A stretch of DNA of 64,000 nt from Fistulifera solaris (Eukaryota > Bacillariophyta > Bacillariophyceae > Naviculales > Stauroneidaceae). Location of the stretch: contig AP026164.1 of assembly GCA_030295235.1 (NCBI GenBank), positions 2,474,114-2,538,113 of the forward strand, written 5' to 3'. The translations under genes and the position numbers were made by a program. The notes below the pieces were generated by a model. It was not told the DNA's origin, searched no databases, and was given only the letters and a program-made list of their open reading frames with translations. Positions within the stretch are counted from its first letter, which is position 1; the number at the start of each line of letters is the position of its first letter. Shown piece after piece: positions 11,990-24,380 of the stretch.

Positions 11990-12920
11990 GCTGGCGAAAA
12001 ATTCACAACTCTACCTGGTATTCGTTTTCGAATATAAGGAGAAAATGAAGAAGAAAGGAGAAAGATAGTCTCCCTATAATAGATAAAAGATGCAATTGTA
12101 AATCAGAACGACAAAATGGCGCTGCGTCGTATCTCGCTCGTTTGCTCTAATTTTTTTGTCATTTTTTGCTCCGTGCCCTTTTTGAGCGAAACCAGCTAAG
12201 GTTAAAGGGAAAGACTTACTATCGAACTAAATGTACGCGACCTTCTTTCATGACTCAAGAGTTTTCAGTCCCGAAAAGTATTCGTCGCATCCATTTCATT
12301 GTAATAAATTACCAAACACGAAGCATAAAGTTTAGCAAGGAATATAATGGTTTAAGTTCGGAAAAATGATTAATCTTTACAAAAATGGAAATGTTGTTGC
12401 TGGTGTTAGACTTTCGTTGAGCGTCAAATCCATTTCGAGAAATGTTGACGTTGTCGGAAACTATTTGGGTTCCCTTTTTCTCGGTCCCGCTCGTTCACGA
12501 GCGGATGTGGCAACACGTGAGCTACCAGTGAGTCTTGCGAAACGAGAAACGAACGACGAATGACCAAATAATTCGTTCTTCCTTGTATCTTGTGGAGATG
12601 ACTCCTCAGATTTTCACGAGTAGCAGTTGGCTACTTTGCTGCTTTACTGGATAGCGACACCGGTACTTAACCACGATCTTTTGTTAGATATTTACCAACT
12701 CGTGGGAAGGGCGCGGACAAACTGCGATACATGCAGTACAAAATGGAATGAGTGAGTGAGTGAGTGTGTGACCGGCGGAAAAAAAGTCCGGTGCAACAAG
12801 AGAGAGAACGACAACGTAGATTTCGTAGTGAATGCTCTCATCCTTTCGAGGTAAAAAAAAACAAACAAACAAATAAGGGCCACAAACATCAACATCACTT
12901 CACTAACACCATCCACAGAA
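11990..12920. other. Intergenic region, divergent promoters
   Basis: About 930 nt between RFC1 (leftward) and the next gene (rightward), so it should hold both promoters. A GAGT tetranucleotide repeat lies at about 12749-12770 and an A-rich stretch at 12852-12876. No further gene is seen. Confidence 0.5.
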
Positions 12921-15900
12921 ATGACTGACGCGAATGTATTGTCTTCCTCGCGAATACGAATGACGGATGACACTCCATCGGGGGCAACGCATGTCGCGGG
13001 CGTGTATCACGAAGATGCCAATCACAATTCTTTGGTCGATATCGAGAGTTTCAGTAGCAGCGGCTCGAGCAGCAGTAGTAGTAGTGATGACGATGATGAC
13101 AGTACGAGCAGTAGTAGCAGTTCAGCGTCGTCCGATGATGATGTTGACGATGATGATTCATCGGAATCAACTCCGGGAGGAAGCAGTGTCGAAGATGAAG
13201 ATGGTTGGGATACTGGTGCCGAATCAACCGATGATGATGACGATGATGACACAGCCGGAGCGATTGCCACCATTTCATCTCTCGGTCCGTCATCGACGGC
13301 TTCTTCGTTGTCGTCGTTTCCTCCTGCGCCGACGATGGAAGAAGTACAAGATACCTTTGTTGAGCCGCAGCCGTTCATAGGACGCCATCAACTCAGTGAA
13401 CGAGAGAAATACATGGAGGATGAATATGATGCACGACATCAACAGTATATAGAAGAACATGGGTCGATTGATCCATATCGAGAACAATTCATGGAGCAAC
13501 GTTTACTGAATGATATATATTACCAGCAACGACAAAATGTACAACCAGAACAATACACACCATTGCATCACGAGACATTCAAAGATGAAGAAGATCCGCT
13601 GGTGAATCCTTGGAGGTCACCCACCAAATCCAATACTGATACTATGCAAGATACCTGCGAAGATGAATTTGATTTCGACAAAGATGATTGGCGGAAAAGT
13701 CGTATGCTCATTGTATTGCCGCGCATCATTGCGTGTACTTGTCTGGCCATTGTCGTCTTGATCATTGTTTTGATCTTTCTGATACGCGGCCAAAAAGCTT
13801 CGACTTTGCTACCGGTTCCGATCACACAGCCCGTCAATCAAACGGCGGCTCCCGTGATGCCTCTTCCGGAAACAGTGTCGCCTTCTGTGGCGCTGACGAG
13901 TGTTCCATCCATGATACCATCCATGGCGCCATCCATGATACCATCGGATGTTCCGACCATCATTCCTACATTGGCTCCGATTGCCGATCCGTGGACTACT
14001 GATATCGAGAATTTAGAAACGGACGAAAGTGTTTCGTTTGAAACGTTTCAATATCAAGTCGATAGTTCCATCGATGGATCCACAATGGTCGTACTTTCAC
14101 TCGATCAAGCGCAAAGCGCTGAAACCCTACAAGTCTACCGTTTGAAAGAGAATGTTTGGCAAGATATTGCCTTCACTGGTTCTGAGGCTGCGCGACGGCG
14201 TCTTCAACCAACGATACTGACACAATCTACCGTCGTTTTGTCGAATTCGGGTCGAGAGCTCCTGATTTCCAATCCAACTGGTACCAGCGTATATCGTTTG
14301 TATACAGGAAACGTGTGGATATCCAAAGGACAGAGTTTGAATAGCAGTGGAACCTTGTCGGGTGATGGAAAAATTATTGTGGCAGGTTCTTTGTTTTATA
14401 CATGGAACGGAAGTGTATGGATCGAAGATCCAACTCGAGCCTGCCATTCCAAAATTTTGAGAAAATATCCTTGTCGTCCGACGGATCGGTTGTGGCAGCC
14501 ATGTTGGCGGGATCAGTGCACGCTTTTCGGTGGGAAAATACTACGGGTCAGTGGGTCGAGAAAATCTTGTCCAATGCAGCAAATGATTTTGCGTTATCCA
14601 GTGATGGAACAACAATTGTCGAAGCTGGTAGCGATGCTGCCACAGTATTTCGGTTTATGGGTGAGCACTGGGCAGTTGATGGATCCCTTATATCAGAAAG
14701 TTTCAATGAGGTGGCTATATCCGCCGATGGTTTCACGTTTGCGGGCGCTGCCGAATCTGGTTGGGCGCAGGTTTATGATTATGACAATTCGAGCATGGAG
14801 TGGATCGAAACGGCTCCGACAAAAGTGGTCGCACCGAGCGGTAGTGGTATTTCGGGGATATCGATGTCCGGTAACGGACGGAGATTGGGCTTGGGAGTTG
14901 TCCCACGGTTTGAAACCGGGACTAGTTACATTTTAACATTGTCCAGAGAAGCTGAAGGACCAACGGCGGCTCCTACTGCTGCTCCTTCTTTCTTCGTTGA
15001 GACAGGGTGCAACGGACTGATAAGTCTCTGCGAAGCAAAAACAAATGAAGTCATGTTTGCTATTGCTAGAAAATCTCAGATCGCCACTGCTGCGGATTAC
15101 ACTGTTGCCTTGAATGCAGGTGTTCGTGGTTTTGAATGGGAAATCACACCGGATGTTGACATTGCTACCCAAATCGGTGCGGCGATATTCGAATTCGTCT
15201 ATAACAATCCGAATGAAGTGTTGATACTTCAACTTCATCTCGGCCAAGTCGATCTTCCAACCTCTGAAACGCTGTTGGCAGGCATTACGCACAACACCAC
15301 CTTTGAGATTTTCGGAGAGTATTTTTACAAACATTCAACCACCGCTCCGTCATGGCCGACATTGGCTGAAATGGTTGCGACAAAGCGGCGTATTATTGTA
15401 TTTGTAAACAGCAGCTCCAGCGAAATCTTTAACGACTGGAATCAGCACGTTACGGAAATCGTCAATCAGACAACATGCGACAATCAAAGTGCTAAGGATT
15501 TCGACGCCATTTACTTGAGCACAAATACTAGCGACGATGCAACCAACTCGCGCGATAATCTTTCAGATCTCGACAGCTATGTCACCGGATGCGAAAAGCC
15601 GAACTTCGTCTTGTTTGAGCATTTTGGCAGCAACGAGGCAGCTTCGGTAGTGGAAGCCGTTCAGAGGTACAACAACCAAATTGTTCAGACATCAATTGGG
15701 CCAACGTCTTTATCACCTTCTTTAGCTCCGAGCTTGAGTCCCCATCCAACCACCTCGTTTGCTCCATCGGACGTACCAACAGTTGTCCCTACTGCAAAGC
15801 CCAGCATATCGGCTTCACCGACGTTTGGGCCAACTCTGACCCTCCAACCAAGTATGACCGCCGGACCGACGACCTCCTCTTTTCTTCCAAGTACCTCTTT

Positions 15901-16081
15901 CTATCCCACCGGAACGTCATTTCCCACGGGAACATCCTTTCCCACCGGCTCTGTATTTCCTACTTACACTTTGGCATCCAGCGCTACCAGTTTGCCTGCC
16001 ACAAGGCCGGTTGCTACCGTAGCACCCACTGCCTCCCAAACAGCGTCCGGGACGAACATTTTCAATCGTCCCCCGGTGTAG
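12921..16081 (+). CDS. Membrane-anchored protein with propeller-like and PI-PLC-like ectodomain
   Basis: The product has about 1,054 residues. Residues 1-260 are cytoplasmic with long Ser and Asp runs, and one TM segment lies at about 263-287 (after WRKSRM). A Pro/Ser stalk follows (SMIPSMAPSMIPS), then a region of repeated blades such as VYRLKENVWQDIAFTG, ISLSSDGSVVAAML, FALSSDGTTIVEAG and VAISADGFTFAGAA. Next is a TIM-barrel-like PI-PLC X-type region starting CNGLISLCEAKTNEV with VRGFEWEI and KRRIIVFVNSSS, and a Thr/Pro-rich tail with GTSFPTGTSF repeats. The usual catalytic His after CNG...LC..  (HNAM in relatives) reads RKSQ here, so hydrolase activity is doubtful. The frame changes at the A4 run 14451-14454 and one added A joins it. 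Likely a cell-surface or wall-associated receptor-like protein; function unknown. Confidence 0.7.
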
Positions 16082-16957
16082 TGCAACAAACTTGATTGCC
16101 ACTGCTGCTATCGGGCGATCGACAAGGAGACATGTAGGTAAATTGAATTTATAACATTAATGTAGCTATTTATCAAGTTGAACGTGCACAAGAAATACGT
16201 TTGTAAGATTCCGTCCGACGGCGATTCAGTTTAGAGGTTGCTTCCTCAATTATTCCTAAGGTATAAATTACAAGAGAAGAACTAGCAGTGCAAGCGAAGA
16301 AGTAAAATATGGAAAAACGAAGTAAATCATCTTGAAAATTGATTCATAATATCTGACAGCCACGACTGAGTGTCATTCATGAGTTATGTCGCGTTATTCA
16401 TTCTTGTTTCGTAGAATTGTGTACTACGTACTGTCCACGAAGCCAAGAAGACCAGCCCAACACACTAAAAACCAGACAACTTGTTAGCCTATTGTACTGT
16501 CTAAGTGATTTCTTATTTTGCACATAGACGATTATTGAGTTTTCAAAATGGACAAGTACGATTTGTCAAAGGTAAGCCATAGTTCCGGTTCCACGAGCAC
16601 TCTAAGGATTAATTACTGATCACTGGTGACGTTTATGTACAGAGGAGGTCCTATTCAGCGATAAAGGAATTAGACGTTTCACGATCTCGCGTCTGTTCTT
16701 GAATAGTAAATGGAAGAAGCTTTCTGTAGCTCCAGTACCAACAACCTCGTATCGATTTCTTTGCCGAACGGATGCTACCTGCGGTCCGCTCGTTCGCTTT
16801 TCGCTTCACAGTTGCGACGTTGTGCGACCCTCGTATTGAAATACCGTCGTTTCAGTAATACAATAAGTCAAAGCGCTTCATCAACCCGCACTACTGTTGT
16901 TGGTCGGTCTCATTTCTTTCTTTCCTTCTTTGATTCCTTTCTCATCGACAATCGAAC
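16082..16957. other. Intergenic region with a possible orphan 5' exon
   Basis: About 880 nt. At 16548-16571 an ATG opens a short reading frame (MDKYDLSK) directly followed by a good donor, GTAAGCC. It could be an untranslated or alternative leader exon of the HMG gene or a remnant. No acceptor that joins it in frame to the HMG start was found, and that start has an in-frame stop just upstream. Confidence 0.3.
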
Positions 16958-18110
16958 ATGAGCGACGACGAAGCACCTGGACACAAGCAAAAGGCTACGG
17001 TCGTCCGCAAGAAGACCATAACCAAGCGTGAGAAGAAGAAAATAGATGATGATGGCAAGCCGAAACGTCCATTGAGCGCTTATAATCTCTTCTTTCGTGA
17101 TGAACGAGTCAAATGGAATGAAGAACAGGAAGCAGCTGGGGAGGTGTTGCATGCGAAAGGTGCGTTCGAATGTTTGTGTGCTGCTGCTGCGGACGTTTAC
17201 TCGTAGCTGATAGATACTTCTCTCTACTGCTCTTCAAGAACGCTTTCTTGCTCTCGGAAGAGCCATGAGCGCTCGCTGGATGGTTCTCCCGGAAGCTGAC
17301 AAGAAAGTCTACAAAGACGAAGCGGAAGCTGCCATGGAAAAGTACCGCGCCGAGATGGCTGCCTGGCAGTCGCAGCAGAAGGAGAAGCTCAAGGAGGCCA
17401 AGGTCAAAAAGCCGGCTGCCCAACCGGCTCCAGAGATCATGAACGCCAACCCGCGGGCGCAGCAGATGAATAATATTTCAGCTGCTGGTATGCAGCCAGC
17501 ATTGAACCAGCAAGGGCTCAATCCGCAGTTGGGAGGCATGTTCAATCAAAACACACTCGGTATGCAGCAGCCTGGAATGGCGCAACTCCTTGGAGCAGGT
17601 GGTCTCGACCCCCAGATGCAGCAGCTCCTCATGAACAATCAAGCCATGCTAGGCGGTATGGGTATGGGAGGCATGGGAATGGGCGCCTTCAGTGGACTGG
17701 GAGGAATGGGTGGTCTTCAAGGCGCGAACATGAACATGGGTGGCTTTGGCCTGGCGGGTGGCAACGTGCAGTTGCCAGGAAGCAATGCCATGGGCATGTT
17801 CCAAAATGATCAGCTCGCACAGCTTCAGCTTCGTCAGCAGCAGTTGCAACAGCAGCAGCTTCAACAACAACTTCAGCAGCAACAATTTCAACAACAGCAG
17901 CTCCAGCAGCAGCAGCAGTTTGGGGGAATGTCGCAACAGCAGCACGGACTTCCGAACCAACAGCAACAGCCACAGTTCGGCGGCTTGCAACAGAATGGAC
18001 TGAGTCCTCAGCTCGGGTCCATGGGTGGTGGCGATATGCAGCAACAACAGCTCTTGCAGGAATATTTGCGACAACAGCAGCTTCAGCAACAACAACAGCA
18101 GGGAATGTGA
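16958..18110 (+). CDS. HMG-box protein with Gln/Met/Gly-rich C-terminus
   Basis: Two exons, 16958-17159 and 17263-18110, with a 103-nt GT-AG intron. Together they rebuild one HMG box: GKPKRPLSAYNLFFRDER in exon 1, and AMSARWMVLPEADKKVYKDE then YRAEM in exon 2, preceded by a basic KKTITKREKKK region. HMG boxes bend DNA and act in chromatin or transcription. The remaining roughly 230 residues are low complexity: Met/Gly-rich (GGMGMGGMGMG) and then strongly Gln-rich (QQQLQQQQLQQQL), resembling activation or phase-separating domains. The nearest relatives are single-box HMGB-like nuclear proteins. The length of the Gln runs may be unreliable in this assembly. Confidence 0.85.
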
Positions 18111-19067
18111 AAATGATTCTGTGATGTGCGTAAAAGCTGGAATCTTTCGTCTTTCATTTACTGAAACAGCATATAGTCGTGAAGGAAAAACCTTCCATTC
18201 AGCGGGAAGCAACTTGGTTATAAGCCCATGGTAATTTCTAAATTATATAAAGTGAACGCATGCGTAAGTTTTTGTTATTGTTTTACGAATGTTGACTTAT
18301 TGGAACGGCGTTGCCGTGTAAAGCACTAATCCTCTATGAAGGGCAAAACAAGTCGATGATATGCAAATCAGTACGATGAAAAAGCATCATTGTATCAGAT
18401 TCTTGATTAACCGAAGCTCATGAATTGCAATAGAGCTATTCAATTTGAAATTGTAAGCAATCATTTGAAAGAAAGCCACTCGATTGTTGTAGAATCTAGC
18501 TATGCAAGCCGTCCGTGATCATAAACGCCTCCAAGTGTCATGAGGGCGGGGTAAGAGCGTGCGCCTCATCCATTAAGGCTTGTTCTTTTTTTAAAAGCTT
18601 GTTGTTTCTCGCAACTGCCTTTTTTAGTATTGCAAAGTGCCAAGGAACAAAAAAAGAGGGAGGACGAAGACGTGAAATCTTGCGAGCCGGCATGCGCGTT
18701 AGCTTGCCGGCGCGCGTACTGACTATATCCCACTGTCTATCTTGGCGACCTTTTCTATTCGAAAACTTTCCTTCTCAGTCCCAGGATGATAGTTTCAAGT
18801 TTCAAGGCCTCGTACGTAGTACTGTAATCACGTGCTTATGATTTAAACGTGCTGTATATGTTTATAAAAGTATTTCTCAAGATTTTCGCTTTTTCCAACG
18901 GGCAATTTGGCCAAACGGCACAAGATCCGGCTTTGAAAGAAAACGTGCAGTGCGACAAACTGCGACGGAATCGCGATTCATTCATCATTCCACTATCAAC
19001 TCGATCAATTCTTATTTCCTTTCTAGAGAACATCACTGCGTGATTTGAACTATAACTGACAAGAAAA
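18111..19067. other. Intergenic region, no gene seen
   Basis: About 950 nt between two rightward genes. Only short ORFs without recognisable features are present. The last few hundred bases should hold the promoter of the reductase gene. Confidence 0.5.
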
Positions 19068-20886
19068 ATGTCTATTTGTTCGAAAAGCGAACAAAGCAGT
19101 CGCGTGGCGAAAGAATTAGAGCTGTTAAAACAGCAGAAACTGGCTCGAACCCGTCGTGAATCGCTCAATGAATGTAAGTTGCATCGCTTTTTCATCTGTT
19201 ATCTCTAAAACCAATCAATTGACAGAGAACATTCTCTATTTCGCAGTATCATCAGCGCCTTTGACGACCCCGGAAGAGGCGCAAGCCTTCTGGCTGCCAT
19301 GCGCGACAAACAGCACGAACGCAACCTGTTGCACAACCCACCATCGACTATCGGCGCCGATGGAGTTAGTGCTTGGTACAATCAACAACGCAAGCGTGAT
19401 GAAGAGCTTCGTAGAAAGCGTAAAGAAGCCGAAGAAATGTTGCGCAACTATCGGGGAGGTCGCGCTTCGTATGGTGGTGCTTCGGTGTGTTCGAAAAGTG
19501 CGTCTCGTCACTGGGATGATGATTTCACCATGGCATCGACTCGTGTGGAAGAGCCTTTGGGTCGTGTGCGAGGCAGTAGTAGCGGCGATATGTCAGACTC
19601 CTTGCACAATCCATTCCGACGTCCTCATCGGCAGCATGACGACGATGACTACTACCGAAACGATGAAAAGAAAACAGACGATCATCGTCATCATAGAGCG
19701 GTACAGAACGAACCTCCCGTCACCGTCTGGAGAAACTTCATTTCCAAGTCGGCCAATAGCACCTTTCCTCCCGAAAAGAATCGCTATCATCTGTAAGTTG
19801 GTGTGCCAGTGACGCGATAGACATAATATTGGTTCGATGGCCTCACTTTCTTTCCTTTTTTGACCCGACAGCTACTTGAGCTATGCCTGCCCTGGATCGC
19901 ATCGTGCGTTGATTGTGCGGACCTTGAAAGGACTCGAGGATGCGATTAGCGTTACCTTTGTTCATCCGACGTGGCGTCTCACTAATCCAAGAGATGAGAA
20001 AGACAAGCACAGAGGATGGGTCTTTGGCGACCCCAGTGGACTACCCTTTCAGAATACTATCGGTCGTGGTGGTCCCTTCCCATCCAGCTATACAAACAAT
20101 GAACCTGACCCTATCTTTGGTGCCTATTCGATCCGTGAAATTTACGAGGAAGCAAATGATACCTCCGGAAAATACACAATTCCATTGTTGTGGGACAAGA
20201 AGCTCAATACTATTGTCAATAACGAATCGTCGGATATCAGTTACATGCTCAACTCGTGCTTCAATGAGTTTGCTCGCAATCCGGACCTCGACTTATACAC
20301 GGAATATGACGACGCGGCGGCGCTCAAGCTAGAGAAAGTGAACGAATGGATCTCTCCTCTCATGATTCATGGTGTGTATCGATGCGGGTTCGCCAAAACA
20401 CAACGTGCTTATGACAAGGCCATCAGTGAACTGTGCCGGGCGTTTGATCAAGCCGACGAATTGTTGTCGACGCAACGTTATTTGACCGGCAATACGGTAA
20501 CTGATGCCGACATTCGATTGTTCGTTACACTTCTTCGGTTCGATGAGGTGTACGCTTTTTATTTTCGTGCCAATGCCCGTTTGGTTATGCTGACACCCAG
20601 TCTATTGAACTTTTGTCGTGACATTTATCAAATTCCCGGAATAGCGGCCACGTGTGACATGGAACAAATTAAGGCGCACTTCTACGGAAGTCATGCGGAA
20701 TGGAACAAGTACTCCGTCATTCCTCGTGGTCTAGGATTCATGGAATTGTTGGATCAACCGCACGACAGGGATCGATTGTCTCGGGATGATCCTTTCTTTG
20801 ACGATTCGTTTGTTTCTCCGCGCCATCAGATGCTCCCTACCATTCCCACCTCGAGCACCAATCCTTATTACGATGACAGTGAATGA
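19068..20886 (+). CDS. S-glutathionyl-hydroquinone reductase (ECM4/Xi-class GST)
   Basis: Xi-class glutathione transferases reduce glutathionyl-hydroquinones through a catalytic Cys. The core matches well: RYHLYLSYACPGSHRALI, IPLLWDKKLNTIVNNESSDI, a SPLMIHGVYRCGFA segment, RYLTGNTVTDADIRLFVTL, RFDEVY and NFCRDIYQIPGIA. The catalytic Cys is in CPGS, where most members have CPWA. A 79-nt intron (19793-19871) lies just before the active site. Upstream is a roughly 165-residue charged, probably disordered extension (KRKEAEEMLRNYR, RRPHRQHDDDDYY) not found in bacterial members. The first exon is provisional: MSICSKSEQSSRVAKELELL at 19068-19173 ends at a good donor, but the likely acceptor at 19246/19247 is one base out of phase, so a miscall or another start is possible. 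Confidence 0.85.
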
Positions 20887-21026
20887 TGTGAATGAAACGG
20901 GACGATAGACTTATAAGCTTCTTTTCTATACGAGCTCTTTTCTTTTCTATACGAGCATTAGAGCACTGGGTTATTCTGTATCTAGACTTCTTGACGTATT
21001 GCAACCGCAACAAAACAAAAAAAAAC

Positions 21027-23018
21027 ATGTCGGGAAGCAAGTCTTCGTTATCCTCGCTGCCGACGCGCCATAGACGCAAAGAAAAGGAGTGTCGCAGGAA
21101 ACGGTTCGTGACTGATTACTTTCACCCAGTCGGGGCAAGTTTTGAGAGACACTTTGTAGAGTCAATTCTGGTTTGCACCTCATCGTCGCAAATCGATATC
21201 GCTCGCTTTGTTGAGAATTACGAGTATTATTCCAGTCATTTATTTTCAAGCGAGCTACACTCGTCTGTCTTGATAAAGGAAAGATATCAGGAAGGATTGA
21301 CACAGAAAGCGAGCGACTTTGGAAACACAATACACGAAATGAGAGCTTCCAGTCCTCTCGGAACGATAGATGATATCGATTCTCATCCCAATACTCCTCA
21401 TTCGTATGTTGCGGGCGAAAGTGAAGATCGACTGCATCATGTGGCTTCATTATGGGGTCTCGCGGAACCGCGATTGCGTCGAAAACCCGTACGGAATTGG
21501 TTTGCGGATAGTGTGACGATGCATATGCACAGTGTCGGTGCTTTATCACGCCACGAACGGTTGGATGCGACGGGGACGTTGCATTATGTGACCATTCGAA
21601 GGAGACGGAGACGACCCAGAGCAGAAGATTTACCCACACCGCAATACGAAACCCTCACGGATCTCTTTCAGCCGCCAGCGGCAGTCGTCTCGCCTATCGA
21701 AGTTTCGGAAGAAGAAGAAATAGTAGTAGTAGTAGAAGAAGAAGATGTGATTGTCGGAGGATCGTTAGCAGCCGCCATGTTTGGGATTATCAAAGGCACT
21801 GTCGGGCCCGCTATCTTGTATTTACCCCACGGTGTCGTACAATCCGGATACGTGGTCGCCATTCCTTCGATTGTTCTGGCGACTATCTTGTATTTGTATT
21901 CCGCCAATACTTGTTTGTTGGAATGTTGGAACATCGAATCACGCAAACAACACGAAATGGCAACGGCCGTGGAAGAATTGTTGGCTCTCGTGTCCGAGGA
22001 ACGACCGGTAGCACCACCGAAACCGACACTCTTGACGTATCCGGAATTGGCACGACGGGCTTTGGGTCCTTATTCAATACTGACCGTCATGGGCATTGCG
22101 TTCTTTCAGTTGGGTGTCTGTTTGACGTATTTGATCTTTGTTCCACACAATCTAATGCAATTGACACACAATAGTCTTCCTCGGGAAGTTTGGGTATGGA
22201 CCATGGTGTTGGGGGAAATTCCCTTGGGTTGGTTGTCGGATATTCGGAGTTTGACGTGTACCAATATTTTGGCCACATTCTTGATTGCGTACGGACTGGT
22301 GGCCGTCTTAGCGTTGGCGATCCATCAAGGATGGGAGCAGGATCCTGACACGGACGAACGGCGATTTGTCTCACATTGGAAACAACTTCCACCGGTCACT
22401 GACGCTTGGTTCTTATTTGTGGGGACTTCCTTTTTATGATGGAAGGAGGCATTACATTGGTGGTGCCTTTACAGGAAGCTGTATCCAGCGCAGCAGATCG
22501 GAAACGGTTTCCTGCGGTCAATACGCACACAACATGGGGTATTGTGGTCTTTTACGTCTTGTTTGCGTGTATTTGTGCCGCTGGCTTGGGTGGTGAAGGG
22601 TTAAGCACCGCACTGACGGCGAGTTTACACGGTCATGTCGCGAACAGCGTCCAATTAGCGTATTCCGTAGCGGTCTTTTTTTTCGTTTCCGTTGCAAGCA
22701 TTTCCAGCCTTGCAAGTGATCTGCCGGGCTCTATTGGGGGAGCAGCCTTCTTTGTGGTGGCGCGGTGTGTTCACGACCGCCATTACTTTACTCTTGGGTG
22801 TGATTGCCACCATAGCAATTGATTATCTGGGGAATGTCGTGAGTCTGCTGGGAAGTATGTTTGGAATACCATTGGCCTTGGTATTTCCTCCCTTGATGCA
22901 CAATCGTTTGGTCGGCGACCGTGTCAAGATGAATTATGTGGTTGTGTGTTTCGGTCTGCTTGCTATGGGAGCAGCGTCTTATGCTACCGCGGCTTCCTGG
23001 AATGAACAAGGAGGTTAA
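21027..23018 (+). CDS. Amino acid transporter, AAAP/SLC38 type
   Basis: The N-terminal roughly 250 residues are hydrophilic, with an Arg-rich stretch and an acidic EEEEIVVVVEEED patch. The transporter follows, starting GGSLAAAMFGIIKGTVGPAI, the hallmark first helix of amino-acid/auxin permeases, then YPELARRALGP and about ten more hydrophobic segments, ending ASYATAASWNEQGG. These proteins carry neutral amino acids across the plasma or vacuolar membrane with H+ or Na+. Two frame breaks occur in T runs. T5 at 22431-22435 should be T6, joining GTSFFMMEGGITLVVPLQEA. The T8 at 22676-22683 must change by +2 or -1 to join FPLQAFPALQV. The start at 21027 follows an A-rich leader; the ORF extends upstream in frame, but 21027 is favoured by context. 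Confidence 0.8.
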
Positions 23019-24380
23019 TGGATGTGGAATGCGCCATGCAGATGACTGAATTGGTGGTTAATTTGTGTTTTACTAGCTCAGCCAAACGCGCCCAAGTAAC
23101 GAAGAGTGTTCAAAAAAACCTGTGTCTACATTCGCGCCATTTTCGACGGGATCTCAATATTTCGACATACTCACGACATGCGGCCGCCTTCCCTCTTCAC
23201 GCACCGCAATATCTTGGCTCAAAACTAGAAACCAAGAACGGCGACGCAACCACGTGACGCCAAGACCAAGGAGCCACGACTTGCTTAGCTTTCTCTAGAA
23301 ACTATAAGAACTAAAACTATTGCTCGTGGATCGTGTGCTCATCGCTCACTGTCTCATCTCTCACTCTGTCATCTGACTTCTCGGCTGTTTGCCTTGCAGA
23401 TAATTTAGATCACGATTCACGATATTTGATTTGGCACTGTTCCTTGGCAAGACGGTTTTGTTCTTGTTTCTTGGTCTTCGTTTCGCGTTTCGTGCTTATT
23501 GCTTCCGAATGCCAGAAAGAGTTTTTCTTCTCAGTGAACAAACTTACCGGGTGCAGTTCTCTCCAACTTCCGAAAATGACGCCCGTAGAAAGTTTACGTA
23601 AATCTGCATCCGGTTCGATTTACAATTCAAGACTGCCCCGACCATGGGGCGTATCACTGTTACATTGAGTTTGCGACGGATGTAAAGAAAGAGTGGTTTG
23701 GTGTATCCTTCGTATGTGCAAATCCAGGAAGATCCTTAGAACTTTGTTGATTGTGTCAGTTATCACATTGAGGATCTATGCGTCAGAAAATGTGGCAAAT
23801 AATGAAAAGAGAATGAAGTTTGAATATACCGTAGAAATAGGGTCAATAAACATAATGCATGTTCAAACAGAGCGCGAGGCTTGCGGGTGTGCGTCCTATT
23901 CACTAAGTACAGGACAAGAGTACCGTCTAGGTACCGTACCGTACCGGTAGCCTTAGCTTTTTAGCTTTCGGCCGCACGGCAAACTTTTCTGTTCGGTTGC
24001 GCTCCGTTCAATAACGGTACGAGTGTGAACGGACAATTATTACAGGTCTAACCTAACCTATCGGTTCATTCGTGAAACGTGCTTCCGTGACCTCTTGATC
24101 CAGTACCGTTTTGGCATTTGGCAAGATTGGAAATCGTAGCAAGACTCAAAGGTGCTCCGCCGTGTTCATTTGCGCACCTTGCTTTGGTTCCTCGCCTTTT
24201 TCTGTTGCAACGCAAGAAAAGCCCATCGGTCCCACATTCGGAACATCTTGATTGGGTACAAAGTACATCACCTTTCTTTTGCCTTCTCATTCGTTCATTC
24301 ATTCATTCATAAATTGAAAAGAAGAAAGAGTCAATGAACTCACAATAAAGTTTACTATCACAAAACCAGCAACATATTCT
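23019..24380. other. Intergenic region, no clear gene
   Basis: About 1.36 kb. A 30-codon ORF at 23576-23668 (MTPVESLRKSASGSIYNSRL start) looks gene-like but has no continuation. A GTACC motif is repeated near 23919-23949 and an ATTC tetranucleotide repeat lies at about 24290-24309, shortly before the next start codon. Confidence 0.4.

Noticed and set aside
16710-16961. ORF just upstream of the HMG gene
   Set aside because: It has no family features and overlaps the HMG start. More likely promoter or 5' UTR sequence.
17649-18212. Long minus-strand ORF rich in Leu
   Set aside because: It is the antisense of the Gln codons in the HMG gene.
20971-21639. 222-codon minus-strand ORF
   Set aside because: It lies antisense to the N-terminal region of the amino-acid permease, and the plus frame continues without interruption into conserved sequence.
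22691-23015. Separate small membrane protein
   Set aside because: It is the C-terminal part of the AAAP permease, displaced by the T-run error at 22676-22683.
23576-23668. 30-codon ORF MTPVESLRKSASGSIYNS...
   Set aside because: It has a good start context and protein-like sequence but no continuation or neighbour. Too short to call.
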